A DNA stretch of 64,000 nucleotides from Parapristionchus giblindavisi (lineage: Eukaryota; Nematoda; Chromadorea; Rhabditida; Diplogasteridae), in contig CALSFV010000240.1 of NCBI GenBank assembly GCA_943737045.1, forward strand, positions 558,001-622,000, given 5' to 3'. Below, piece by piece: positions 45,840 to 58,616 of this stretch. The stretch's first letter is position 1, and each line of letters starts with the position of its first letter. Under the pieces are notes generated by a model. That model did not search any database. It saw nothing but the letters and a program-made list of their open reading frames with translations, and was not told where the DNA came from. The translations under genes and the position numbers were made by a program.

Positions 45840-46890
45840 CTGCTGTCTGTCTATTCTGCCTGCACTCGCCGATCTCTGATTGGTGAGTGGTAGATAACGA
45901 TAATGTTTACATAAACACTGCAGTATAGTGCAGACGATCGCACAATGCACCCAGTTCCGCACCCAGGTTGCATCAGCTCTTTCCAGTGTTTTATCCTGTC
46001 AACAGCTCTAACGAACGACACTCCAATGCTTATGCTTGCCTATTATGTTTTTTCTCCGCGTGTAGCTGCTGCTTTTCCTAATGCAGACATTCTCAATCAG
46101 GTTTGAACTTTGAATTTCCTCTCTACTCTTCCAGTTCGGCAATCCTGCCAATGTTGAAGCTCACTACAGGACCACTCCCGAAATCTCGGAAATATAGAGA
46201 CATTAATCTTTGATCTCTCGTTTAATCAATATCTAGGCATATATCGTATATTTTGATGTGCGAGTGGACCTCTAGGGAAGGGAGTTATATTTATTTTATC
46301 GGCATGTATAAAAAACAAAGTGAGCGAGAGAGTGTGGACGCGAAGTATAAGCTCGTACTACACTTCGCGTCCACACTCTCTCGCTCACTTTGTTTGCGAG
46401 AGAGTATTGCCAGTCAAATTAGTTTGGGGTGTACTTTTAAAGACAAAGGCACGAGTGAACTCTTCTCTCAACTCCCAAGATAAGAATGTGAATAACATTT
46501 CATAAGAAAATGAAATATGTTTCATTTAAGTAATATATATACGGAAATGAATGCCTCAGCGATATCATGGTCGTGAACCTGCTATTAAAAAAGTTGAATT
46601 TAATTCTGTACTTATTGTTAGTGCTTATTGACCGTACGGAGGGATACGAAACAATATCTCTCGTGTTGGAATCATGCTGTACTGACATGGCTAGCCATTT
46701 TTATTAGTAATTATTAGTACGATATATATTATGTCTGCCTATTCTATCGATTCTGCCTGTTCGTCGATCTCTAACAGTAGATAACGTTGTCGCACTGCAG
46801 AATATTGCAGACAATCGCACCCAGTACTGCACCCAGGTTGCATCAGCTCTTTCCTGTGTTTTAATGTGTCAACAACTCTAACGAATAACC
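45840..46890. repeat. Direct duplication, two diverged copies
   Basis: About 45848-46030 and 46735-46890 share TAGATAACG, ACTGCAG, CGCACCCAG and GCACCCAGGTTGCATCAGCT in the same order. Between them lies a MITE-like palindrome (46315-46443, TTAA at the right end) and repeat R3 copy 2. No gene recognised. Confidence 0.5.
46455..46680. repeat. Dispersed repeat R3, copy 2
   Basis: Shares ATATCATGGTCGTGAACCTG and CTGCTATTA...GAATTTA with copy 3 at 48035-48180, and CTCTCAACTCCCAAGA with copy 1 at 31990. Confidence 0.55.
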
Positions 46891-47053
46891 GATCAACCGA
46901 TATCCCAAGTGGTCTAGTGCAGAATTAAAGATTTTTTATAGTGTTGTATATCCCGAAATAAATGTAAAACTTGGCAATGAAAATTGATTGAAAAATAAAA
47001 TTTATTAAATTATGACGTAAAATTCAATAAAATACTATGCAAAATATCCTATG

Positions 47054-47745
47054 TTATCTCGGTTCCATAAAAAATCGTCGTGGCTGAGGCTGCATGGCGT
47101 TGGGTTGAGGAGCGTTACCCCAGTACGTCTAAAATAAATAAATAATAAAATAATTTAAAAAAAAAACGATAATACCGATGCAAGGCTAATTATTTGTCAA
47201 TCATTGACGCCTATGGACGAAGATTACGAAAAAAGTACTAACAGTATGGAGTGTGTAAGGTCCAAGATAGTTTCGAAAATTATCGAAAAAAGATGAGTAA
47301 GTGTGAGAAATGAGGAGAGTGTTGCTTTGCTTTTCCAAGCTTTTCGCTAACTTTTAACAAAACATAGGCTGCTACATCGGTAACGATGCACAAGAAAACT
47401 AGAAGCAAGGTAGAAAATATACTTACAGGGTATGGTTGTGCAGACTGTGGTGGGTAATACACGCCGTTGCCATTGGGCTGAAAACTTTTTCAATTCAATT
47501 GATTGATCATTTCAGACATTTCAATCAGCTGAGGAATGATACAATTTGCAGGCATAGATCCGATAATTCTTCTCACTTCATTAGTAAAAAAAATGATTTT
47601 TCATCATGAATATTATAATAACTAGGTAAACAAATAACTAAATCGGCGTGCAAAAGTATAACAAAACCACAAGAACTATAGAATTAACGAAAAAAAATTA
47701 CAAAAAAATCACCTGATTGGTCATATTCGGAGGAACCGAGTACAT
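47054..47745 (-). CDS. Small Pro/Gln/Tyr-rich protein (52 aa)
   Basis: Three exons join in phase 0: 47713-47745 (MYSVPPNMTNQ), 47427-47477 (PNGNGVYYPPQSAQPYP) and 47054-47128 (ending RRFFMEPR and TAA). Donors GTGATT and GTAAGT and acceptors TTTCAG and TTTTAG are good. Composition is low-complexity throughout, with no signal peptide or membrane segment. Three consecutive phase-0 exons with the same Pro/Tyr/Gln bias argue for a real gene. Such proteins can be RNA-granule or structural peptides, but no family was recognised. A TTTATT (AATAAA on the coding strand) lies about 50 nt after the stop. Confidence 0.5.
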
Positions 47746-48034
47746 GGTTTCTGATGGGCGCAATTTTCAGGACGATTAAAATAATTTGGGCTGTTATATC
47801 ATCACCCTTTTCAACGATGAAAGTAGGCGGGATTGTTGATGTTTGTTTGATGGGGTGACGGGGTGATCATAGCACAGAATGGGATGATTCTTCTGGGAAA
47901 CGAGAGTGAGTTTGAGCATGGTTAGGAGAGACCAAGTGAGTTGGGTGGTTGTAGGTTAGGATACACAGTGTAGCAGAGCCTTGGGTGAAAACCAGTAAAG
48001 TTATAGGCAAAAAAAAAGAGGGAAAGGCAAGAAT

Positions 48035-48180
48035 ATAGACTCATGTCTCAATTCATAAGAAATTATATATGTTTCATTTATGCAATATGTAAACGGAAAT
48101 GACTGAATCAGCGATATCATGGTCGTGAACCTGCTATTATACGAATTGAATTTAGTTCTGTACTTACTGTCGGACGGATA
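48035..48180. repeat. Dispersed repeat R3, copy 3
   Basis: ATATCATGGTCGTGAACCTG and ATTGAATTTAGTTCTGTACT match copy 2 closely. Confidence 0.55.
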
Positions 48181-48566
48181 CGCCAAAATGCTCAAATCTA
48201 GGTTGAGTGTCCTCGTTCATTATATAAAAAATTTGTGCCCTCAAAGATGCTGTGGTGAAACCGTACGTGATATTGGAATCTCTATCCAGTTTACACTCAC
48301 GCTATGACACAGACCGAACTAATGTGTGGCGGGGCCGCATACTCGGCAAGTGTTCTTCACATGTCTCTGTCACCGAAACTGGTTATCACTTCGAGGGAGT
48401 CATTTGCAACGTTATCTTATCAGCGAGAAATAGGAAGAGAAGGGATGGAGAGAGGCAGACGGAGAGAGACCATGCTCGATCTGGTGATAAGCGGATGGTC
48501 AGTGATCTCGGGGAGATATCAGACTAGATTCGTCATTACAAGAATATCCAATTATTAAGATTAACC

Positions 48567-48687
48567 TTAAAGGGAGAGTGACCTCACTCAATGGTCTCTT
48601 CATTGCGCGCACCATTTCTCTGTTCTCTAACAACGAGAGAGCATAGAGCGTTGAAGAGACCGTTGACAAAGGTGTCAGTCCCTTTAA
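48567..48687. mobile_element. TTAA-flanked MITE (family n)
   Basis: AAGGGAGAGTGACCTCACTC and GACAAAGGTGTCAGTCCCTT at the ends, each next to TTAA; core GTTCTCTAACAACGAGAGAG as in the other n copies. Confidence 0.75.
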
Positions 48688-48699
48688 GATTAAGATTAT

Positions 48700-49257
48700 T
48701 TTTTTATTATTAAGATTAACAAATAACTGACGGAACTTTAATCTATGGTAGTCATTCTCGGCATTTCGATTCATTCCTCATTATTTTTCCTAGTGCTTAT
48801 TGTAATATAAAATTGATAAAGAGAGTTTATTTTTTGTTATCTGTGTAACACAATAAATACATATTGTTCATAATGATAAATCATAAAAAAATCATTAAAA
48901 AAATATAAATAAATTCCTTTCAACACTCAACTTCATTCACTTTTATTCAAGCAGTGAGACATAATTAAAATTTCATATTTGTTTATATTCAACGAAAGAA
49001 TGGTCATAAATTAATCATAATTAAAAGATACGTTAGCGTTCACGTTTATTTAAACTGTAATGCTCGAAAGCTGCGAAAAGAAAAGAAAATAAAGAATCCT
49101 GTCCTCGTTCTGTGTCCTTTCGCGAATTTTTTTGTCTTTTGGGGTACAAGAAAGATTTTTAGTTTTCTTCATTTTTCTTCATGATTGACTACTCTTCTTT
49201 ATGTACATGATTGACACGAGAAGAAGCACAACCAAGAGTTCGGGTTGTGGAACATGT
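48700..49257. other. AT-rich intergenic DNA
   Basis: No exon or repeat recognised before the tRNA gene. Confidence 0.35.
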
Positions 49258-49330
49258 GCTTCCTTGGCGCAGTCGGCAGCGCGTCAGTCTCATAATCTGA
49301 AGGTCGTGAGTTCGAGCCTCACAGGGAGCA
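49258..49330 (+). tRNA. tRNA-Met (anticodon CAT, elongator type)
   Basis: A full 73-nt cloverleaf. Acceptor stem GCTTCCT pairs with AGGGAGC (one G-T pair). The A box TGGCGCAGTCGGCAGCGCG gives the D arm. The anticodon loop CTCATAA has anticodon CAT. The B box GAGTTCGAGCCTC gives the T arm, and the discriminator is A. A TTTTTT run at 49332 is the pol III terminator. The internal T-loop TTCGAGC and the non-initiator D arm favour elongator Met. Unlike the tRNA-like modules elsewhere in the window, every stem pairs. Confidence 0.95.
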
Positions 49331-49337
49331 ATTTTTT

Positions 49338-50196
49338 GTAAACCCTTTCTGTCTAGGAATAGTGACCAGAGAACTAATTTTTTGCATAATATGATCCATA
49401 TTCTTTATTTTAACCTCTTTCTTCTCCATCTTTCGGTCATATCATTCACTCCGAGTTGATCCCTTCTCCTAGAAAACACTCGAGCGCAATATATGGTCCG
49501 ATTCCATTTCATAAAGTCTGATATCTTCTTGCGTCAGTTTTTGGAAAAAAAAGACTAATGCACAGAACCACCCCAAAAAGAAAGAAAGTTAAACATTTCC
49601 GCCAATTTGCAACAAAAATTCAGTGTCGATAATACATCATCAGGGTGGTGAAAAATGGAACTTGTGAATTTTTGTCAAGTGTCTGACATGTTTCAAGTTG
49701 TTGGTAGAAAAAAAGGTAAAGGTACAGCCCGTTATTTAAGGCGCACGAAGTCCAAGTTGCTGAAATGAAAAAAAAAATGTAAAATTATAAATTTATATAA
49801 CAATCACAAGAAAAAAAATCGAACTGTACATCATATAAATAAATATACTTTATTACGATAAATATACATTTGTTAACGGAGCTAAGCTATACGCGTTATT
49901 GCAATGTAAGTGATATACAGTGTAAATCAAAGTGAAGGCAGGCTGAGGGGGTGGCGAAATGTTAATATGAAAATACTCTCTTTCACATGTAATACAATAG
50001 TGAGACTAACTTTGGGAACTATCGGACCCGTTACAATTTAGAAAAATCACAAATCAATAAATATTTAGGCGCTTTGATTAATTAGATACATTGCAATACT
50101 CTACAGTAAGCGAATTTGTGAGATATGAATTGGAATAAGTATCGACCGCAGCGCGTGGCTGTATGACGCGTTGCGGTCGGAGCGAAGCTGCACTCG
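49338..50196. other. Downstream region of vps-39
   Basis: Contains the probable vps-39 3' UTR; TTTATT at 49849-49854 is AATAAA on the coding strand, about 345 nt after the stop. Nothing else recognised. Confidence 0.4.
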
Positions 50197-53100
50197 TCAG
50201 ACTACCAACTTTGTTCGATTGCTCTTCTCGTAGCAGTAGATGTGCTCCAGCTCGCCCGTCTTCGCGTGTCGAACAAAAGTACTGTAACAATGAGCAAGTG
50301 ATAATCTACAGTATTATTAATCGACGGCACGGCTAACTAGAATAATGATCAAATAATAATAATAATTTAGCCTACAGTATCCCTACGGTATACAACGTGA
50401 CAGGCTCAATTACAGTATGCCTCACCTCGTTTTGATCGGTTTATTGCAGTACACACATTGAGTTGTGCTGGTCACCAGAACACGCGTACTCGAAACCTGG
50501 AAATGAATCAATAATGTGAACAATCGTTTACCAATATTCAAATAATCGATATTCGTTTTGTTTATCTCAATCACAAACTAACGATTGGCCATCTATATCA
50601 GAGATGGTATTACCGATTAACGAATTAACAAAAATCGTTAATTGTAACGATATTTTTCGTTACATTTTAACGATTAACGAATTAACGAAATTAAGTTAAT
50701 TTTCGTTATTTTTTTCGTTAAAGAAAATGAGCGGTTGGATGCTGGAGAAGCTCATTTTTCTAACACATTTGCACCCCCCCCCCTTCTAGGCAAAATCTAT
50801 TTTTTTGTCCAAATTCTTTTTTTTCCAGTTTTTAAAGCTGTATTCATTTAAAAGCAATTGATATATCGATTTATGACACATCACAGTTCATGTTATTCTA
50901 ATAAATAAACGTGCTTGGAAAAAATCATACTTTGAGCATTAACGAAAGTTAACGAAATTAACGAAAATTAACGACTTATTTAACGAATTAGCGAAAATTT
51001 TCATTAACGAACATCTTTGATCTATATGGCGCATGCAGCGAATTTCAGTTGATAAATCAATAATTATACAATAATCCTAATGTATTAATAGCTGCACTAT
51101 TACACACCACTAAAGAATCATTGCGAAAAGATGTCAATGATATCAAGATATAAAAGATATCAAGATATCAATGAGATACACGAACCCGCCGGGTGACGGC
51201 AAACACCGACAACTATATCGATTGATATTATCCAATAATCAATAAAATGCATACCTCTCGCAGTTTCTTTTCAAGACGCTGACACGCAGACTCATCCAGC
51301 GCTCGTCGTATTGTCGTCTGAAAGTGAAAGATTCTACCGTAATCATAACAATGCTACCGTAATCAAATATTGATTGGATAACGCACAACTAATCCCCCTA
51401 ATCTTCCTTCATATCAATCGAATAAGACTAAAAAAATAAAGCACAATATATTAAAACTCACACATATATTTTCATACCCTCACAATGTGAGGATTGACCC
51501 ACTATATTCGGCTCATTTTCAGGGTCAACCCACTATATAAACATCTTTTTTTTATGTGAAAGATTACAATTTACGCGTAAAATAACGATTTTTCTAAATC
51601 GACCCACCATATAAAAATAATTTGGTAAGGGCATCGAAAATGTATGATTATAACTCACTGCAGCCGCCTCGTGAGCTGTGGCGCGGACCAGCGCCGTCAG
51701 ACTCGCCGACAGATCACACAGCGCCGATTCGTCCGGAATGAGCGCCAGAGCGGCTACTGTAATCGGAATATACCTTATAGTATTGATTGATTGAGATATG
51801 CAGAAGCTTCAATCAATATTATATTCATATCAAACACTAATCTACCCATAACCCAATGAATCAATAATACAACCAATAATCAATACTCATATATAACTAG
51901 TTTTATATTGCATGTTATATAATACTACTAGAGTACGTTTGCATGCTTTGATATACTGTACTTCACATTAATACCGTACCCGCGTCCATCTTATCCGCGT
52001 GTCTGCTCAGGACCTTGATGGCGAGGGCGACATTGGACGCCGGCTTGGGCAGCGTTCGATGTTCATCTCCAGCCGTGGATCCTCCTTCGTCGCTGTACGA
52101 CGACCCATCTGTAGATGCTCCATCTCCTGCAGCTGCAGCAAGGACGGCTGTGCCGAGGTGAGGTTCAGACGGAGAGACGTACGCACGCACTAGATGGAGA
52201 TACACCTGAGAATATCGATTGATCAGCACAGGAATTATAAATTGATTAAGTGATTAGACAAAGGTTTGAACTGCTGGATATTTGCATCGCAGCGAATAAC
52301 ATGAATATATATTTGATGGAATAAAGAAAAAAGAATTAGCTATCACGCAACCTAATAAAACATAATCCTTCTCACAGAACACATAAGATCACGGAATGAT
52401 AGGGATAGACGATTATCGATTTTAATACAGAATAAAATCGTACCTGTGAATCGATTGGGTCAGCAGCATTGTAGTACAGCCTGCAGTACTCCTCGGCCGC
52501 GTCCACGTCATGGAGAATTCCTGCACAGAAGTGTTATTACCGAACTCTATCACAATAACCTTCAGGCCATCATAATACGTAGTATCTTCCTAACCTACAT
52601 ACGAATGTTTACTGCCGTAACGATAACGTACTGTAGCATGCAGTACTAAATAATGATATCATACAAAAGTCTACAGTACAACGGTATACTACCGTAATCT
52701 AATCTACCGTACCCGTGTAAATGGACAGGGCCTCCTCGTGCTTCTTGAGACGACCGTAGATCAGGGCGCGCTCCTCGCAGAAAGCTGAAAATACGATCGA
52801 TATATCGATTTATTTTAATTTTATCTTTCAAAATAATTTATTAGCAATATTGAAATGTTATAAAAAATATTTAAAAGTCAATAATATAATCAAGAAAATC
52901 AATAATATAACCAATCAATACCGTAGTGGTTGAGCTGTACGAGGATCGTGTTCGGACTGTAGCTGAGCGAATGATGCAGGAATCTGAACACCTTATTTTC
53001 TCATAAAATAAATCAATAAACATAATAATTAATCGATAAATCGATAACATCTACAGTATGTCTTACGTACTTGAGCATCTTCCGCCTGTAGACTCCCAGC

Positions 53101-56100
53101 TCGCCCTCCTCTTGTCCTGCTCGAATCACGTTCTCTTCTGAAAAAAGAATAAACGTCAAGTCAAGAGAGCACTAAGATTACCTACCACTACCATAGGACG
53201 AATAGCTAGGTTATCGGTTTTCAAAATCCGGTCAGGTTTTTCAATTTTTAAGAAGTTTTGGCTCAAAATCCGCTCAGGCTTGGTACTTTGCAACATAATT
53301 TTCGACCTATGACCACTACCACGACTACCACAATCTAAAGGAATAATAATAATTATTGTTTTACAATAATCGCAAATAGCTAAACAGTCCGCAATAGTTG
53401 ATGATTATATTGTATTGTAATCGCAAATACGCTCCGATGTCAGTGCCGGAATCACAAACGCGCTCCGATTGAACACATTACCGTAAGCCCCCCCCCCCTC
53501 AATCCAAAAGCACCGTACCATCATGGAATACGTGTGTGTACTCTTTGAGCAGTTCCTTGACCTTCCTCGCGTAGTGTTCCAGTAGCGCCTCGTGCAGTCG
53601 CGCACTCTCATCCTCCCACTTGTAGATCACGTGCTCCTGCAACGATTGATTGGTATAAGATATACTGTTGATTGATTGATTGAAAACATGATTGATTGAT
53701 TGAAAGCATTTGGATGAATGCGGATCGCAATAATTTCACTTGTAGATAACGTGCTCCTGCAACGATTGCTTGCAAGGTAATGTGTATACTGTAGCCAGTC
53801 AATCAATAACTGGCTACAGTATATACAATAACAGATATACTGTAGCCGATTATTGATTGATTGATTGAGAAAACTTTTGCGCTGATTGCGGATCGTACAC
53901 TACAAAGAATCAATCGCCATCGGTAATTGACAGCAGGTTAAAGCACCAATCACAAACACGAATGCAACGGGTGAAAGACAACTCGAAAGACTCAACAAAG
54001 TCATTCATTGTCAATGCAATTTATTTATATTTATATTTAATTAATTAATATTAATTAAAATTAATTTATTATTATTGTTATTACAGTAATCGCAAAGAGT
54101 TAAGCAGCAGTATTCATTGCGTGATGTAGGCCTCAAATAATGCGGACGTCAAAACGGAAAAAAGTAAAGATATCATTATATAATACTTCTTCATTGTGAA
54201 TGTGGAGGTATATGTTTTTATTCATACGGAATTACCGAGGAATTGCTACGAAAAGAGCTGTCCCCGCCAAGATATCATTCAGAAACACGAACACGCCGGT
54301 TGAAGGCAAACAATGCCAACATTTAAAAATGCCTCATACTAAAATGATATTTTTTTTAAAATTCCTATATAATTTATTGATTTGAATCTAACATGTATTT
54401 TTTAAGCAAAAGAATGGTTAGCATTAATCTTATTATTTATCATTCATTCATTCGTCATTCATCGTTATCGGATATCTCTCCCTTTTCGAATTCCTACTTG
54501 TGCTTCTAGATCATACGTGGAGCTCGATTCTACAGGGGGGGGGGGGGGGGGGGGCATCGGAACGAAAAATGGTTAATTTTACTGAGGGCTTTCACTTTTT
54601 TCCCAACTATTTCACCTAAACGTCATTTTTTACAGGGGGGGGGGCATTCCACAACAGGGGACACAATTTTTTCCCATGTATGCTCTAGATCTTTGTCCAC
54701 ATGGAACTCCCTCACCCAAGAGCTCGTCTCTTCCCCAAAATAAATAAATACAGTATCGTCCAAAAGTAATGGGACACTTTTTCATGTATTTATAACTTTT
54801 GAACCAGAAAAGCAATCAAACTGATCTTTTGAGTCAATGTAGAGAATTTATCAAGGAATATTACCATGATGTGTTGGTGTAATTAACTTAGTTAATTTTT
54901 GCGTAGTGATGAGCCTACCGAATTACACTTTTTTTAAAATTCCCATTTCTTTAGTGAAAAGCCCTGTTCTTCGAGAACACTGTGAGAGTGGAGACCCCCA
55001 CTAGGGCTGCACAGTCAAACAATCCGGAATGACTCCGACTCCGATTTCAAGCAGTGGCAGGGTTGCAACTTTGACCTAAAAAATTTATAACTCGGCTTCT
55101 AGATGTGATAACGACCCGTTCTAACAATAAGCGCCAAAATGATGCTAGTAGCGAGTAATGTTTATCCCCAGATTATGGTAGTCGTAGCTCGTCATTTGCC
55201 CTCAGGGCACCGATTTTGAGACCCTACCGTTCAGAGGGCGGGTGTTCTAAAATTATGGTTCCTGCGCAAGCAGCTTTGCAATATATCATATATTAATTTC
55301 CCTTATTTTGATTTAGTTCCAATTCCTTTCAGACCCGCAGCAAACGTTATGCTGAGGTCTACTCGGTTGTAGCGAGTAAAGATCAAAATACAGAGATCAA
55401 AGATCAAAGTTTAGCAATAGAAAACTTTTAAAAACTTTTGTGAACATCTCTAACATGCATTGGTGCTTTGAAACTAAGAGATTTCATCAATAGAGGCCCA
55501 GGGGCGAGAGCAGCAAGAGAGACAGCGCAAGAGCGCGCACCGAGTAGACCTCAGCATAACGTTTGCTGCGTGTCTGAAAGGAATCAGAACTTTATCAAAA
55601 TGAGGGAAACACATATATGATACATCGCAAAGCTACCTGCGGAGGAACCATAATTTTAAAAGACCTGCCCTCTGAACTGTAGGGTCTCAAAATCGGTCCT
55701 CCCTACAAAAAATTAGTTTATGCCCTGAGGGCAAATGACGAGCTACGACTACCATAATCTGGGGATAAGCATTACTCGCCACTAGCATCATTTTGAAGCT
55801 TAGAGCGGGTCGTTATCACATCTAGAAGCCGAGTTATAAATTTTTTAGGTCAAAGTTGCAACCCTGCCACAGCTTGAAATCGGAGTCGGAGCCATTCCGG
55901 ATTGTTTGACTGTACAGCCCTAGTAGGGGTCTCCACTCTCATAGTGTTCCCGAAGAACAGGGCTTTTCACTAAAGAAATGGGGATTTTCAAAAAAGTGTA
56001 ATTCGGTAGGCTCATCACTGCGCAAAAATTAACTAAGTTAATTACACCAACACATCATGGTAATATTCCTTGATAAATTCTCTACATTGACTCAAAATAT

Positions 56101-57185
56101 CAGCTTGATTGCTTTTCTGGTTCAAAAGTTATAAAAACATGAAAAAGTGTCCCATTACTTTTGGACGATACTGTAATTGCCAATGTTGTTCAGGTAAAAA
56201 AAGGGATTATTGCCCGAATAAAATGTACTTGTGTAATTGCTACTAGCCGCTGAACAGGGAAATATTCTATCGATTCCGTATTTTTAAACATTTACTACAT
56301 AATTTATTGATTCCAATCTGGCATGAATAATTTGCATGATGAATTGTTTCCTTTTGAAGCAACAGATCATTATTACTAGGGTTAACGAAACGAAAACGGA
56401 ATTCGAAAGTTTCGTTTGGAAGGAAAGATTTGCATTTGTTCCGGAACGAGAGAGAGAGAAATGAGATTCTTCCGGAACGAAAGTGATTTGATAGCGTTCC
56501 GTATCCCTTCCGTATCAATTTCATTGTTCGATCACGGACAAAACTGATCGGTGTATTGTCAAGTTCTCTCTACAATTCTGGTATTTCAAATATGTTTCAC
56601 ACTTATCCCCTTCTTTTCTCCCCCTCTCCCTCCCCTCTTCGGAACCAAGGAGCCAATTTGCATCTCTTCCGGAACGAGAGGCAAATAATTACTCTTCCGA
56701 ATTGATTCCGTATCAAAAGTCACGTCGTTCCGGAACGAGAGTGAAAATACGTGACTTTCGAATGGCGTTTCGTCTTCCGAACGGACAACCCTAATTATTA
56801 CTAATTTGTTCAGATTAAAAAAATGCGATTATAAATGTTTTCATTAATTCCTTTCACCGGAAGAGATGATCGTTGCAAAGAGAGCGAGCCTTTGAAGAAA
56901 TGAACGAGAAACACGAACCCGCCGGGGGAAAAGAAGCTACGAATTGACCACAACACAACCCTACAAAATCACCCAATGCAATGCATGTTCAGCCTCAAAT
57001 ACTGCTTAGCTATTCTTAATAAAGAGTGTTTCAATAATCATACTAATATTATTAAAAGTAAACCTGATTATACTTGTACTACTGCAAAGCCAGCTGGGGA
57101 CCGTAATATGCAGCCGACTCAAGGCGCCAATCAGACAAAAACGGACCCACCGGGCGGAGCGCAAAAACCACAGCGCATTAACCAC

Positions 57186-57222
<37 letters not shown>

Positions 57223-58156
57223 GTCACAATAATCGCAACAAGTTCAAATAGCCCGTAATAATATCCATCATGTCATCTTCGTCTCAAATAACGTCAAATG
57301 GAAAAGATAATTGTTATCATAACCGCTAGTAGTATTCTTCATCGTAAATGTGGGCACAAATAATTTTATTCAAATGAGATCCTCAAAGGAATTGCTACGA
57401 AAAGAACTAGCACCGTCAAGATATGAATCAGAAACACGAACCCGCTGGGTGAAGGCAAACAGCGCCAACTTTTAAAAAAAGCGTCATAAAAAAACGATTA
57501 TGAATTTTTTTTACTTTTCTACTTAATTTATTGATTCCAATCGAACACGTATTGTAAAAGAACTGATATCATTGTCACGAGTGTTCGTCAGCGTGTAACA
57601 GATTATAAATGTTTTCCTTTTAAGGAATAAACATTCCGTTCATCGTGAAAGAAAGGTCGTTCCGAAAAGAGCCTTTGAAGAAATGCATGAGAAACACTAA
57701 CACGCAGGGTGGATAGACGCTACGAATTGACCACAACACAACCAAACATTTTCATACCCTCACAATGTGAGGATTGACCCACTATATATGGCTCATTTTC
57801 AGGGTCGACCCACTATATAAAGCAATTTTTTATGTGAAAGATTACAATTTAAGCAAAAAAATAACGATTTTTCTAATTCGCCCACTATATAAAAATAATT
57901 CGGCGAGGGTACCGAAAATGTATGAACACAACCCTACAAAATCACCCAATGCAATGCATGTTCAGTCTCAAATACTGCTCAGTTATTCTTAATAAAGAGT
58001 GTTTTAATAATAATAGTATTATTGTTAAAAGCAAGCCTGCTTACACTAGTACTGCAAAGCCAGCTGGGGGCCGAAATAGGCAGCCGGCTCAAGGCACTGC
58101 CAATCAGAAAGACGGACCCGCCGGGCGAAGCGAAACAATGACCACTGCGCATTAAC

Positions 58157-58205
<49 letters not shown>

Positions 58206-58576
58206 GTCACGTAATCGCAAAAGTACAAATAGTCCGCACTAGTATTCATCACGTCATCAGAGTTTCAATTAATGCGGGCATCAAATAGAAAAAAGGTATT
58301 GTACAGTGTACAATGTACAATCGCCTTCTTCACTGTGAATATGGGCATAAATGATTTTATTCAACCGAGAGGTCCTCAAAGAAATTGCTACGAAAAGATC
58401 TAGCACAGTCAAGATATAAATAATAATAATAGTATTATTATTAAAAGTAGGCCTGCTTACACAAGTATTGTAAAGCCAGCTGCTGACTGGCTAAAGGTGC
58501 CAATGAGAAAGACGGACCCACCGGGTGAAGCGAAACGATGACAACAGCGCATTAAATAGCCATATCAAAACACTCC

Positions 58577-58616
<40 letters not shown>

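Noticed and set aside
45840..46890. Spliced-leader or 5S RNA cluster in the duplicated block
   Set aside because: No spliced-leader core, Sm site arrangement or 5S motif could be found.
48252..48558. Two overlapping plus-strand frames near 48.3 kb
   Set aside because: No splice structure, family motif or consistent frame; composition matches non-coding surroundings.
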